A stretch of 64,000 nt of DNA, from NCBI GenBank assembly GCA_965243335.1, contig OZ251545.1:124001-188000 (forward strand), read 5' to 3'. Source of the DNA: JAJDXW01 sp965243335 (GTDB taxonomy: Bacteria > Pseudomonadota > Gammaproteobacteria > HK1). Numbering within the stretch: position 1 is the first letter of the stretch; each line of letters opens with the position of its first letter. The notes below the pieces were generated by a model. That model saw nothing but the letters and a program-made list of their open reading frames with translations. It was not told the origin of the DNA and ran no database searches. Shown here one piece after another: positions 53,876-62,648 of the stretch. The position numbers were made by a program, and so were the translations under genes.

Positions 53876-55279
53876 CTAATCCAGGTAGTCGGCCAGGGCG
53901 ACCTTGCCCCAGTCCTTCGGCCACGCCCGGTCGAAGTCCGCCGGGTCGTGCCGGGGCTTGCGGGTCGCGTCGATGCCGATCTTGCCCACCACCCGGTGCG
54001 GGTAGGCCCCGTCGATCGGCGCCCCCGACGGGTCGCCGAAGTTGCACCGGGTGTTGGGCACGATGAAGACGTCGCGGGCCGGATCCACCCGGGTCGCGAT
54101 GGCGAGGTAGACGTCCGCCGGGTCGTCGACGTCCGTGTCCGGGCTCACCGCCACCACCATCTTGGTGTTCAGCCACGGCGCGCCCATGCACTGCATCAGC
54201 GCGTCGTTCACGAAGCCCAGGCGGGGGTACTCGATGGTGATGATGCACGACACCGCCGCGCCCCACGCGGGAAAGCGCACGTCGTGCACCGTGAGGCCCA
54301 TCTCGGTCAGCCGGTTGTAGAGCACCGCCTCGTGGCACAGCCGCGGCAGGGCCTGGTGGTCGGTGTCGGGCACGACCTGGTGGTTGCGGTAGATGGGCCG
54401 GTCGGCCCGCATGGTGATCGCGGTGACGTTCAGCTCCGGGAGCTTCTGCTTCTTCGGGAGCGCGTACATCGTCGGCGCGATGATCTCCTCCTCGTCGAAC
54501 AGGTCCTCGAGGTTGACCTCGCCCTCGACGATGATCTCCGCATGGGCCGGCACGGTGAGGTCGATGGTCTCGCAGGGGACCATCTCGACGTCCATGTCCA
54601 TGATCGTGCCGACCATCTCCATCTCTCCCCAGAGGTCCATGTGCAGGCCGGAGAAGTTGCCCATGATCTCGAAGGCCGGGTGCAGCCCGAAGCAGATCGC
54701 GATCGGCATGGTCCTGCGCCCCATGCGGCGGTGCTTGGCCATGACGATCTGCGTGTGGGGGGTGATGAAGCTGGTGAGGCCCCGGCGCGGCCCCACCGGG
54801 TTGGTGCCGGCGTGGGACGAGTTGTAGAACCCGGTCTCGGGGTCCTTCACGATGTTCATCGCGGTGATGTAGGGGTACTTCTCGAGGTCGGTGTGGAACG
54901 GCACGGGCAGCCGGGTGAGGTCCGCCTCGTCGCCGATCAGCTTCACCTCCTTGACCGGCCCGGTCTCGACCGTCACCAGCCCGCGCGGCGGCATCCGCAG
55001 CCTTCTCGCGAGGGTCGGCAGGTACTCCTCCTCGGCCACCCCGAGGGCGCGCGCCTGCATCCACCGGTGCTTCACCAGGATGTCGCACATGCGAAAGCCC
55101 GGGTACTCCACGACGTTCTCGAACAGGATCGGCCGCTCGCTCTGGGCCGACAGGGCGCCGACGTGATCGATGCTGACCGGCTTGCGGATGACGGTGACCG
55201 CATCGCGGTTCACCTCGAGGAACCCGCGGAGGTCCCGGTCGGGCCGGTCGCCGGAGTTGTGGCCGTGGGCCTGGCTCAT
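53876..55279 (-). CDS. UbiD-family decarboxylase
   Basis: A 467-residue UbiD-like protein: LRGFLEVNRDAVTVIRKPV, ENVVEYPGFRMCDILV, RLPVPFHTDLEKYPYITAMN, GLHPAFEIMGNFSG, MVPCETIDLTVPAHAEIIVEGEV (quoted in part: VPAHAEIIVEGEV) and VVAVSPDTDVDDPADVYLAIATR (quoted in part: DTDVDDPADVYLAI). Family members use prenylated FMN for reversible decarboxylation of aromatic or alpha,beta-unsaturated acids. The Arg-Glu-Asp/Glu triad cannot be fixed without alignment. No UbiX is visible in this window. Between the AhpD-Grx fusion and the cupin on the same strand. Confidence 0.88.
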   Translation of the reverse strand: MSQAHGHNSGDRPDRDLRGFLEVNRDAVTVIRKPVSIDHVGALSAQSERPILFENVVEYPGFRMCDILVKHRWMQARALGVAEEEYLPTLARRLRMPPRGLVTVETGPVKEVKLIGDEADLTRLPVPFHTDLEKYPYITAMNIVKDPETGFYNSSHAGTNPVGPRRGLTSFITPHTQIVMAKHRRMGRRTMPIAICFGLHPAFEIMGNFSGLHMDLWGEMEMVGTIMDMDVEMVPCETIDLTVPAHAEIIVEGEVNLEDLFDEEEIIAPTMYALPKKQKLPELNVTAITMRADRPIYRNHQVVPDTDHQALPRLCHEAVLYNRLTEMGLTVHDVRFPAWGAAVSCIITIEYPRLGFVNDALMQCMGAPWLNTKMVVAVSPDTDVDDPADVYLAIATRVDPARDVFIVPNTRCNFGDPSGAPIDGAYPHRVVGKIGIDATRKPRHDPADFDRAWPKDWGKVALADYLD

Positions 55280-55424
55280 GTCCTCCTCCTTCGGGTCGTT
55301 CCCAAGCGGGGGTTCCGGCGAGCATCCCGCCGGACGCCCTGCCGGGCGCCCCGCTGGGCGTCCCGGCGAAGGTCCGGGCGCGCCTGTCCCGGATGCGTCC
55401 GTTCCGGACGGGGCCGCCGGCCCC

Positions 55425-55799
55425 CTAAGCGTAGTAGTGGATCTCGAGCAGCACGCACCCGCCCTCGGACTTGAACGGGCCGTGGTAGGCGCCCGGCGGC
55501 CGGCAGGCGTAGGTGTTCGGGGCGAAGGACTCGCCGCCGTCGCCGTTCGCGTCGTTGCCGACCGTGAGGTCCCCCGAGATCAGGTACACCTCCTCCCAAT
55601 GCTCGTGGACGAAGGGCTCGGTGGTGAAGACCCCCGGCGCGAACCGGAGGAGGCGGGTGCGGCTGCCCTGCCGGCCCTCCTCGTCGATCGAGCCGGCCAG
55701 GATCTTCTGCTCGATGCCTTCCGGGTATCCGGGCGGCACGTGCCAGCCGCCGCCCATGTCGACGGCGTGGAATTCCAGGTGCTCCTTGTTGACGGTCAT
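55425..55799 (-). CDS. Cupin-domain protein
   Basis: A 124-residue single-cupin protein. Metal-binding motif 1 reads FVHEHWEEVYLISGDL (H-x-H...E) and motif 2 reads YACRPPGAYHGPFKSEGG (P-G-x-x-H). Small cupins of this type may be dioxygenases, isomerases or sensors. It lies between the UbiD-like and HpaB-like genes and may act on an aromatic intermediate. Confidence 0.82.
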   Translation of the reverse strand: MTVNKEHLEFHAVDMGGGWHVPPGYPEGIEQKILAGSIDEEGRQGSRTRLLRFAPGVFTTEPFVHEHWEEVYLISGDLTVGNDANGDGGESFAPNTYACRPPGAYHGPFKSEGGCVLLEIHYYA

Positions 55800-55902
55800 C
55801 GGCGGCCTCCTCTCGATTCACGGCGGACGGGCGGCGCCCGGGACGGCGGCGGTCCGGGCGGCGGGGTTCGCGGCCTGCCGCCGCCCGCGGCCCCCCGGCC
55901 CG

Positions 55903-57393
55903 CTACGCCGGCGCGGCGGATTGTAAACGGGCCAGCTCGTCCTCCAGGGAATAGCTGTCGAGCATCTGGTCGACCATCCCGGTGCACCGGTCCCAATCGA
56001 ACGTCCGGAAGCTGTGCCCCTTGGTCACGAACGTCGCCCCGGCGTAGAACATCTCGTACTGGGTGTGGCGGGACGCGAACTCCGAGCCCACCGCGTCCCA
56101 GGCGAGCTTGAAGAACTTGACCCGGCCCTCGGAGTCGCTGGCCGGCGACTTCTGGGTCTTGCCGATCATCTCGCGCAGCTCGGGGTTCGCGAAGTCGGCG
56201 ACCGACGACGGCAGCATGATCATCCCGCCCCCCGCGAGGTCGCGGAGGGTGGTCATCATCCGGGGATAGAGCTGCTGGGTGACCACCTGCGCGGCGTAGA
56301 GGGTGTGCCGGTCGGGCAGGAAGTATTCGCCGCGCTGCCGGCCCTTGGACTCCATCGCGTGCACGAGCGCATCCACCACGATCGCCTCGGCCGCGAGGTT
56401 GCCGAGGATCTCGCGGACCTGCGGGAAATGGGTGACCCCGTTGGTGTCCGCGGTCCGCTTGGCGACCCCCAGGAAGAAGCGCATCTTCACCATCAGGCGG
56501 ATCTGGGCCTGGTAGTTCTGGTAGACGTGCGCGGGGGTGTCGTGGAACTGCCGCAGGCACATCCCCACGTCCTGGTTGACGAACACCCGGTCCCAGGGGA
56601 CCTTCACGTCGTCGAAGTAGAGGACCGCGTCGTTCTCGTCGAAGCGGTGCGCGAGGGGGTTGTCGTAGACGCTGGGCGCGTGCTCCTCGTAGGACTTGCG
56701 CGACAGGATCTTCAGGCCCTTCGCGTTCATCGGCACGGCGAACGAGACCGCGTACTTCTCGTCGCCCGGCTGCAAGGGCTGGATGCAGGTCACGAACACC
56801 TCGTTCGCCATGATCCCGCCGGTCGCGAGCATCTTCGCGCCGCGGATGGTGAGCCCCCCGGAGTCCTCGTCCACCACCCCGGCGGTGAGGAACTCGTCCG
56901 CCTGCTCGTGCGCGGCCTTCGACCGATCGGCCTGCGGATTGATGATCACGTAGGTCAGGTACAGCTCGTGGTCGCGGGCATGGCGGTAATAGCCGGCGAG
57001 CGCGGCGGCGCGCTTCGGGTCGTAGTCTTCGAACACGTCCCGGCCCATGTACATGCCGGAGATGCAGGAGGCGACGTGGTCGGGCGCGCGCCCGAGGAAC
57101 CCGCCGTGCAGCTCGGTCCACGCCTCCAGCGCCCGGCGCCGCTCGACGAGGTCCGCGTAGCTCCGGGGAAGCTGCCAGATCCGGTTGGCCCGCTTCCCCT
57201 CGCCGCCCGGCGTCTCGAACGTCATCAGGTCGAGGTTCGCGGGGCGGCTCTGGAAGTCGTAGAGCCGGCCGACGGAGGCGATCGCGTTCCGGAACGCGGG
57301 ATGGGTGGTCGGGTCCTCGACGAGCCCGCCGTTCAGGTAGATCCGGCGCCCGTCCCGCAGGGTGCGGATATGCTGCTCCCCGGTCTTGATCAT
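55903..57393 (-). CDS. 4-hydroxyphenylacetate 3-hydroxylase-like flavin monooxygenase (HpaB family)
   Basis: A 496-residue protein of the HpaB/acyl-CoA-dehydrogenase-like class: LRDGRRIYLNGGLVEDPTTH, DHVASCISGMYMGRDVFEDY, TYVIINPQADRSK, GVVDEDSGGLTIRGAKMLAT, DAVLYFDDVKVPWDRVFV and GGGMIMLPSSVADFANPE. These enzymes hydroxylate phenols with FADH2 supplied by a separate reductase. A flavin reductase gene lies 47 bp upstream. GGAGGGG precedes the ATG. Close relatives also include 4-hydroxybutyryl-CoA dehydratase, but its Fe-S cysteine pattern is not evident. Confidence 0.9.
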   Translation of the reverse strand: MIKTGEQHIRTLRDGRRIYLNGGLVEDPTTHPAFRNAIASVGRLYDFQSRPANLDLMTFETPGGEGKRANRIWQLPRSYADLVERRRALEAWTELHGGFLGRAPDHVASCISGMYMGRDVFEDYDPKRAAALAGYYRHARDHELYLTYVIINPQADRSKAAHEQADEFLTAGVVDEDSGGLTIRGAKMLATGGIMANEVFVTCIQPLQPGDEKYAVSFAVPMNAKGLKILSRKSYEEHAPSVYDNPLAHRFDENDAVLYFDDVKVPWDRVFVNQDVGMCLRQFHDTPAHVYQNYQAQIRLMVKMRFFLGVAKRTADTNGVTHFPQVREILGNLAAEAIVVDALVHAMESKGRQRGEYFLPDRHTLYAAQVVTQQLYPRMMTTLRDLAGGGMIMLPSSVADFANPELREMIGKTQKSPASDSEGRVKFFKLAWDAVGSEFASRHTQYEMFYAGATFVTKGHSFRTFDWDRCTGMVDQMLDSYSLEDELARLQSAAPA

Positions 57394-57439
57394 TGGAACC
57401 CCTCCGCCTCGGTGGATGCGGTCCGGCGGTCGCTGGTCG

Positions 57440-58063
57440 CTAGTAGTGGATGGCGAGCGGCCAGAGCGGGGCCGCTTCATCGGTCGGCTTCAGCGCGCCG
57501 TAGCAGCCCTTGCAGAAGATGAGCGGCGCGCGCTCGGCGAACGCCCGGAAACGGACCACCTCGGCGACGAACAGGACGTGGTCGCCGCCGTCGTGGCGGG
57601 CGAAGGGGCGGCACTCGAAGCAGGCGTTCACCCCGCGGAGCCGCGGCGCGCCCGCATGGCCGCGGTCGAAGTCGATGCCGGCCCACTTGTTGCTCGACGG
57701 CCGCGCGAACCGGCCCGACACCTTCCGCTGGCCCTCGGACAGGACGTTGATCGCGTACCCCTCGGCTTCCCGCCACTGGTCGAGGCCGTGGGAGCGCCGG
57801 TCGATGCCGAAGAGGACGAGGGGCGGCTCGAGCGACAGCGAATTGAACGAGCTCATGGTCATCCCGAGGTCCTCGCCGTCGGGGGCTCGGGCGGTGATCA
57901 CGCAGACCCCGGTGGGGAACTGGCCGAGGGCGGTGCGGAACGCGCGCGCGTCGAGTGCGCCGGCGGCGGCAGCGGCGGCGGGGCCGTCGGCGGAGGAGCC
58001 GGCTGGCGCCGGGCAGGAGGCGGCGGGGGCGGGCGGCCGGCTCGCTTTCGCCGGAGGGTTCAT
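57440..58063 (-). CDS. Flavin reductase (HpaC-like)
   Basis: A 207-residue protein with the flavin reductase-like split barrel: FRTALGQFPTGVCVITARA, MTMSSFNSLSLEPPLVLFGI and FECRPFARHDGGDHVLFVAEV. It should make reduced flavin for the HpaB-like enzyme. The start is placed at MNPPAKASRP; upstream in-frame codons would overlap the next gene. An Ala/Pro-rich leader of ~35 residues precedes the domain, so the start could be later. Confidence 0.88.
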   Translation of the reverse strand: MNPPAKASRPPAPAASCPAPAGSSADGPAAAAAAGALDARAFRTALGQFPTGVCVITARAPDGEDLGMTMSSFNSLSLEPPLVLFGIDRRSHGLDQWREAEGYAINVLSEGQRKVSGRFARPSSNKWAGIDFDRGHAGAPRLRGVNACFECRPFARHDGGDHVLFVAEVVRFRAFAERAPLIFCKGCYGALKPTDEAAPLWPLAIHY

Positions 58064-58140
58064 GCGGCGTCTCCAGGCGCCCCCGCCGGACGGCCGCCGG
58101 GCGGCGGCGCGCCCGCGCGCGGGGGCGGGGGCGGGGGCGG

Positions 58141-58788
58141 TCAGGCCTTCGGCTGCACGTGCATCCATCGTTCCAGGCCCGCCATCGGGTCTTCGATCGG
58201 CAGCGCCATGGCCGCGTGCATCAGGTTGTACATCTTCCAGAAGCCGACGAGCACGACGATCTCCATGACCTCCTGCGGCGTGAAGTGATCGGCCAGCCTC
58301 GCCCTCAGCTCGTCGCTGACCCCGGCCGGGTCGAGCGAGGCCTGGGTCGCGAACTCCATCGCGACCTCTTCCCGCTCGTCAGCGGGCTCCTCCTGGTGGA
58401 GGAGGGTTTCGAGGTCGGCGTCCTCGTACTCCCACCGGCGCTTCAGGGTGCCGGCGTGGTGCGAGACGCAGTAGGGGCACTCGTTGGTCCGCGAGACCGA
58501 CAGCGCGATCCGGTACTTCAGGTGCTCGCTCAGGTGGTTCCGCTCGTCGCGCATGACCGCGTTGTTGAGGCGGAACAGGTGCTCGGCGATCCACGGCACG
58601 TGCAGGTAGACCTTGTTGCAGTTGAGCTTGAAGCCCATCCGCGCCGAGTAGTAGTAGAGGTCCGGCCGCAGGTGGACCGGGGCGTTCTCGAAGTTCTCGC
58701 CGAGCTCCGGATAGGGGATGAACGCGGCCGATTCGCCTTCATCGACGACCGTATCGACGATCCGGGGGGAGTTTTCGGTCAGGGGCAT
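58141..58788 (-). CDS. AhpD-like alkylhydroperoxidase/carboxymuconolactone decarboxylase-type protein
   Basis: A 215-residue AhpD-fold protein with the active-site motif ECPYCVSHHAGTLK (CxxC and His). It is similar in arrangement to the N-terminal half of the AhpD-glutaredoxin fusion at 52812 (VMRDERNHLSEHLKYRI; VGFWKMYNLMH against VGFWRMYNSIH), so the two are likely paralogues. It may protect against peroxides formed by the flavin monooxygenase or act in ring-cleavage chemistry. Confidence 0.88.
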   Translation of the reverse strand: MPLTENSPRIVDTVVDEGESAAFIPYPELGENFENAPVHLRPDLYYYSARMGFKLNCNKVYLHVPWIAEHLFRLNNAVMRDERNHLSEHLKYRIALSVSRTNECPYCVSHHAGTLKRRWEYEDADLETLLHQEEPADEREEVAMEFATQASLDPAGVSDELRARLADHFTPQEVMEIVVLVGFWKMYNLMHAAMALPIEDPMAGLERWMHVQPKA

Positions 58789-58851
58789 GGTTGGGAACCT
58801 CGCTTTCGGTCCGGGGGCGCAAGCGCTTCCGGTTGCCCTCGACCGTGGGGA

Positions 58852-59208
58852 TCAGCCGGAGCCGAGCAGAAGGTCGAGCGATGAAGCCAGTCTGGGCGCA
58901 GGCGTGAACCCCGTCAGCCGCTCGACTTCCTTTCCGTCCCGGAACAGGACCAGGGTCGGGAGCGCGCGGACCGAGAACGCCTCCGCGGCCCCCTCGTCGG
59001 TCGCGAGGTCAAGGCAGGCGAAGCGCACCCGGTCGCGGAACCTGGCCTGCACCCGCTCCACCACGCCGCGCTGCGGCCCGCACTGCGGACACCAGGGGGC
59101 CTTGAACCCGAGGACCAGGAATTCGGAGCTGCGAGCCATCGCCTCGGCTTCGCCGGCCGTGCCCGCTTCGACGGGCGTTGCCTCGACAGGTGTTCCAGAC
59201 CCGCTCAT
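58852..59208 (-). CDS. Thioredoxin-like protein
   Basis: A 118-residue thioredoxin with active site FKAPWCPQCGPQ (WCPQC in place of WCGPC), LATDEGAAEAFSVRALPTLV with the cis-Pro, and VERLTGFTPA. The N-terminal ~20 residues are extra. It may recycle the AhpD-like proteins of the same cluster. Confidence 0.87.
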   Translation of the reverse strand: MSGSGTPVEATPVEAGTAGEAEAMARSSEFLVLGFKAPWCPQCGPQRGVVERVQARFRDRVRFACLDLATDEGAAEAFSVRALPTLVLFRDGKEVERLTGFTPAPRLASSLDLLLGSG

Positions 59209-59656
59209 CCGAAACCTCCGCTGCGCGCCGGGACGCTAGCAGCGGGGATCGATCATGTCAACGGCTAGCCTTGTCCAACGTCCCCCGAGACCCGGCCGGA
59301 ATCCGGTCGCGGTTCGGTCGGTCTCCCCGGAGGAGCCCGCCGCGCGGGGGCGCGATTCGGGGCGGCGGCGCATCCTGCGGGCCCGGGGCTTTGGGAACGG
59401 CGCGCCCTCGGACCGCAGCGTCCTGGGAACGCGGGCGTCTCGCCCGCCCTTTCTCCCGGGCGCTTCGCCCCCCGGACCTTCGATCCGCTGCGGGCGCTTC
59501 ACCCATGCCCCTCCAAGTGTCGATCGCCAGACCAAGAGCTCCACGCCTGTGCGGGCGGGACGCCCGCGTCCGTCAGGACGCGCCGTTCCCAGGATGCCCT
59601 GCCAGGTTACAAACAGCGGGCGAGACTCCCCGAGGGGTTCCGCGGGGCGGGCAGCG
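59209..59656. repeat. Gap with inverted-repeat element, copy 3
   Basis: The 448-bp gap has no convincing gene. Arms of the dispersed element occur at about 59415-59446 (GTCCTGGGAACGCGGGCGTC) and 59551-59594 (GCGGGCGGGACGCCCGCGTC and CGTTCCCAGGA). The loop between them is ~100 bp and the right arm is interrupted by a short insertion. Confidence 0.8.
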
Positions 59657-60079
59657 TCAGCGGAGGTTGGCGCGGATGCGCTCGGCGAGGCGGCCGATCG
59701 CGTCGAGGTCGCCCGGCTGCGGCTCCCAGTTGAACAGGAGGCCGTCGCCGGCGCGGCGCGGGATGACGTGGAAGTGGAGGTGGAAGACGGACTGGCCGGC
59801 GGCCGGCCCGTTCGCCTGCATGAGGTTGATGCCGGGCGGGTCGAGGGTGCGGCGCACCGCGTCCGCGACCCGGCGGCAGGCCGTGGCGACGGCGGCGATC
59901 GACCCGTCGTCCGATTCGAAGAGGCTCGGGGCGTGTGCCTTCGGGATGACGAGGCAGTGGCCCTCGTTCGCGGGGTTGACGTCCATGAACGAGAGTATGC
60001 GGTTGTCCTCCAGCAGCTTGAACGAAGGGATCTCTCCCGCCACGATGCGGCAGAAGATGCAGTCCGGGTCGGTGTTCAT
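59657..60079 (-). CDS. HIT-family nucleotide hydrolase/transferase
   Basis: A 140-residue HIT protein: DCIFCRIVAGEIPSF with the zinc-type Cys pair, MDVNPANEGHCLVIPKAH and the histidine triad FHLHFHVIPR. These proteins (HinT/Fhit-like) hydrolyse adenosine phosphoramidates or dinucleoside polyphosphates. The start opens with MNTDPDC; no operon partner is apparent. Confidence 0.93.
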   Translation of the reverse strand: MNTDPDCIFCRIVAGEIPSFKLLEDNRILSFMDVNPANEGHCLVIPKAHAPSLFESDDGSIAAVATACRRVADAVRRTLDPPGINLMQANGPAAGQSVFHLHFHVIPRRAGDGLLFNWEPQPGDLDAIGRLAERIRANLR

Positions 60080-60220
60080 GGCGCGTGCTCCCTGACTTGG
60101 CGGGGCTCGGCGGAGCCGATTCGATCCGGGCCGGCCCGTTCACCGCCGCCGCCGGGGAGGATGGCTCGGGACGGACCGGGGAGGGGGACGGCGCGGAGCC
60201 GGCCGGCGCTACCCCGCGCT

Positions 60221-60342
60221 CATACGTAGGTACTTAAGCCGATCTGCGTGGAATATCCGGGTGACAGGCACCCCGAAATCCCTGTTCCGGGGCCGGAATG
60301 ATCAGGGGCAACCGGGAGATTCCGCTTAAGTACCTACCTATG
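60221..60342. mobile_element. 122-bp MITE-like element with 19-bp inverted ends
   Basis: CATACGTAGGTACTTAAGC at 60221-60239 is the inverse of GCTTAAGTACCTACCTATG at 60324-60342 with one mismatch. ACCCCGCGCT is directly repeated on each side (60211-60220 and 60343-60352), as a 10-bp target duplication. The inner part contains GGGTGACAGGCACCCC. No protein is encoded. It is inserted at the 3' end of the dehalogenase gene, with the right duplication covering two bases of its stop codon. Confidence 0.85.
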
Positions 60343-60350
60343 ACCCCGCG

Positions 60351-61046
60351 CTACCCCAGCACGAGATCGGGGAGCGGGTCGAGGGTCTCGACTTCGGCCT
60401 CCGGCTCGTCCGGGAGCCGTTCGCGGGCCTGGCCGAAGCGGTTCACCCAGACGACGCGGAACCCGAACGTCGCCGCCCCCGCCGCGTCCCACGCGTTCGA
60501 CGAGAGGAAGCAGACGGCCCGGCGCCGCACCCCGAGCCGGTCGCAGGCGAGGTGGTACACGTCCGGGTGGGGCTTGTAGACCCGAACCTCGTCCACCGAC
60601 AGCACCGCGTCGAGGCGGCTCGCAAGCCCCGCGCTCTCGACCGCCGCGTCCAGCATCCTCCGCGAGCCGTTCGAGAGGACCGCGGTCCGCATCCCCCCGG
60701 CCCGCAGAGTGTCCAGCACCTCCGCCACTTCGGGGTAGCATTCGAGCGAACGGTAGGCGTCGAGGAGGTCGTGGCGGAGATCGCCGCCGCGGTCCTCGAC
60801 CCCCGCCTCGTCAAGCGCGAAGTCGAGCGCGTCCGCGGTCACCTCCGCGAAGTCCGTCCAGCGGTGCATCAGGCTGCGGAGCCACGTGTACTGGAGCTGC
60901 TTGGCGCGCCAGGCGGCCGAGACCGCGTCGGCCGCCTCCCCGATCCGCGCCCGGTGGCGGGCCACCGCGGAGTGGACGTCGAAGAGGGTCCCGTAGGCGT
61001 CGAAGACGCAGGCCTCGACCCCGTTCAGCCGCCGCGCGGCGCTCAC
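60351..61046 (-). CDS. HAD-superfamily hydrolase, haloacid dehalogenase type II-like
   Basis: A 231-residue HAD protein: ACVFDAYGTLFDVHSAV (nucleophile Asp), TAVLSNGSRRMLDAAVE, VYKPHPDVYHLAC (Lys) and VCFLSSNAWDAAGAATFGF, the SSNxWD motif typical of L-2-haloacid dehalogenases. It may hydrolyse 2-haloacids or a phosphate. The GTG start overlaps the bioB stop as GTGA, so it is translated with bioB, an odd pairing. The MITE-like element abuts its end. Confidence 0.9.
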   Translation of the reverse strand: MSAARRLNGVEACVFDAYGTLFDVHSAVARHRARIGEAADAVSAAWRAKQLQYTWLRSLMHRWTDFAEVTADALDFALDEAGVEDRGGDLRHDLLDAYRSLECYPEVAEVLDTLRAGGMRTAVLSNGSRRMLDAAVESAGLASRLDAVLSVDEVRVYKPHPDVYHLACDRLGVRRRAVCFLSSNAWDAAGAATFGFRVVWVNRFGQARERLPDEPEAEVETLDPLPDLVLG

Positions 61047-62086
61047 GGCCGCCGCCCCCCTTCCGCCGGTTCGGCCGCCCGGCGGCGCCGGCGCGGCGCG
61101 GCCTGACGCGCGAGGCCGAGGCTGTCGAGCATCTCCACGTCCGTGTCGAAGTCGGGGTTCGGGGTGGTGAGGAGACGGTCCCCGCAGAAGATCGAGCCGG
61201 CCCCGGCGAGAAAGCAGAGGGCCTGCGTCTCCTCGCTGAGCTCGGTCCGCCCGGCCGAAAGCCGGACGACGGAATGCGGCATCAGGATGCGGGCGACCGC
61301 GACGCACCGCACCAGCTCGAGCGGCGGCAGCCGTTCCGCGCCGTGGAGGGGGACGCCTTCCACCTGCACCAGGTGGTTGACGGGGACGGACTCGGGGTGC
61401 TCCGGGAGGTTGGCGAGCTCGACGAGCAGGCCTGCCCGGTCGCGGCGGCTTTCCCCCATCCCGACGATGCCGCCGCAGCACACCTTGATGTCCGCGGCCC
61501 GCACGTGGGCGAGGGTGTCGAGGCGGTCCCGGTAGGTGCGGGTGGTGACGATCTCCCGGTAGTACTCCGGGGAGGTGTCGAGGTTGTGGTTGTAGTAGTC
61601 GAGCCCGGCCCGCGCGAGCGCCTGCGCCTGCTCCCGGGTCAGCATCCCGAGGGTCGCGCAGGTCTCCATCCCGAGGTCCTTCACCGCCTCGACCAGCTCG
61701 CAAACCTTCCGCACCTGCGAGTGGGTCGGGCTCCGCCACGCGGCCCCCATGCAGAAGCGGGTGGCCCCGCCCGCGCGGGCCTTGCGCGCCGCCGCCGCCA
61801 CCTGGCCGACCGGCAGCAGCCCGTGGGCCTCGACCCCCGTCTCGTAATGGACGCTCTGCGGGCAGTACCGGCAGTCCTCCGGACAGCCGCCGGTCTTGAT
61901 GCTGAGCAGGGTGCTCACCTGCACCTCGTTGGCCGGATGGCAGCGCCGGTGAACCGACTGCGCCTCGAACAGGAGGTCGTTCAGCGGCCGGTCGAAGAGC
62001 GCCAGGACCTCGTCCAGGCGCCAGTCGTGCCGAACGTCCTCCCGCGCCCGTACGTCCCGCCGCGCCGACGTGTTCCACTCCGTCAA
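61043..62086 (-). CDS. bioB: Biotin synthase BioB
   Basis: A 347-residue radical SAM protein. KTGGCPEDCRYCPQSVHY holds the three Cys of the 4Fe-4S cluster; FCMGAAWRSPTHSQVRKV, NHNLDTSPEYYREIVTTRTY, CCGGIVGMGESRRDR and ARILMPHSVVRLSAGR are BioB-specific, including the Cys residues of the 2Fe-2S site. It inserts sulfur into dethiobiotin. No other bio genes are visible here; the dehalogenase gene is coupled downstream. Confidence 0.97.
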   Translation of the reverse strand: MTEWNTSARRDVRAREDVRHDWRLDEVLALFDRPLNDLLFEAQSVHRRCHPANEVQVSTLLSIKTGGCPEDCRYCPQSVHYETGVEAHGLLPVGQVAAAARKARAGGATRFCMGAAWRSPTHSQVRKVCELVEAVKDLGMETCATLGMLTREQAQALARAGLDYYNHNLDTSPEYYREIVTTRTYRDRLDTLAHVRAADIKVCCGGIVGMGESRRDRAGLLVELANLPEHPESVPVNHLVQVEGVPLHGAERLPPLELVRCVAVARILMPHSVVRLSAGRTELSEETQALCFLAGAGSIFCGDRLLTTPNPDFDTDVEMLDSLGLARQAAPRRRRRAAEPAEGGRRP

Positions 62087-62648
62087 GTCGCTCCCCCCGC
62101 CCCGTCGAGCCGGCCCGAAGCCGTACAGCCTACCGAATCGCCCCGTCGAACACTACCGCTCCGCAAACCCGAGGCAGGTGCGCGGTGGGACTTTTCGCGC
62201 CGGCGCACCGCTCGCCAACACCCCTGGGTACGCCGGCGTCTTGCCGGCATTCGCGTCCCCGAGCGCTCCGCCCCCGGGCCGGCGAGACGCCGACGTACCC
62301 AGGAACGTCCCCAGCGACGCGGGACGTGATAAACCTCGAACGCTACGGCGAGCAGGGAGTTGATGAGAACGCCGCTCCCGTGGGGTAGAAAATATCTCGA
62401 CCCCCGCTCTCCACATGGTCGGCGCCCCGCGTGAAGCGCCGCAGCGTCCTCGGGACGCGGGCGTCTCGCCTGCACAGGGGCGAAGCGCTCGGGAAAAAAT
62501 GCGGGCGGGACGCCCGCGTTCCCAGGACGCCCACATCCCCACAGGACGCGCCTCCGACGAGGCGTACGTGGCGAAGACCCCACCGCGCGCCTGCCTCGTC
62601 GAGGAGGCGAAAGGCGCGAACCGATTGCGAGTCCCGCACGCCGCCCGG
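62087..62648. repeat. Gap with two inverted-repeat elements
   Basis: The 562-bp gap between the restriction-subunit gene and bioB has no supported gene. It contains one variant element at 62223-62303 (arms CCTGGGTACGCCGGCGTC / GACGCCGACGTACCCAGG) and one standard copy at 62444-62531, followed by CCCACATCCCCACAGG, the tail also seen after the copy near 21651. Confidence 0.8.
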
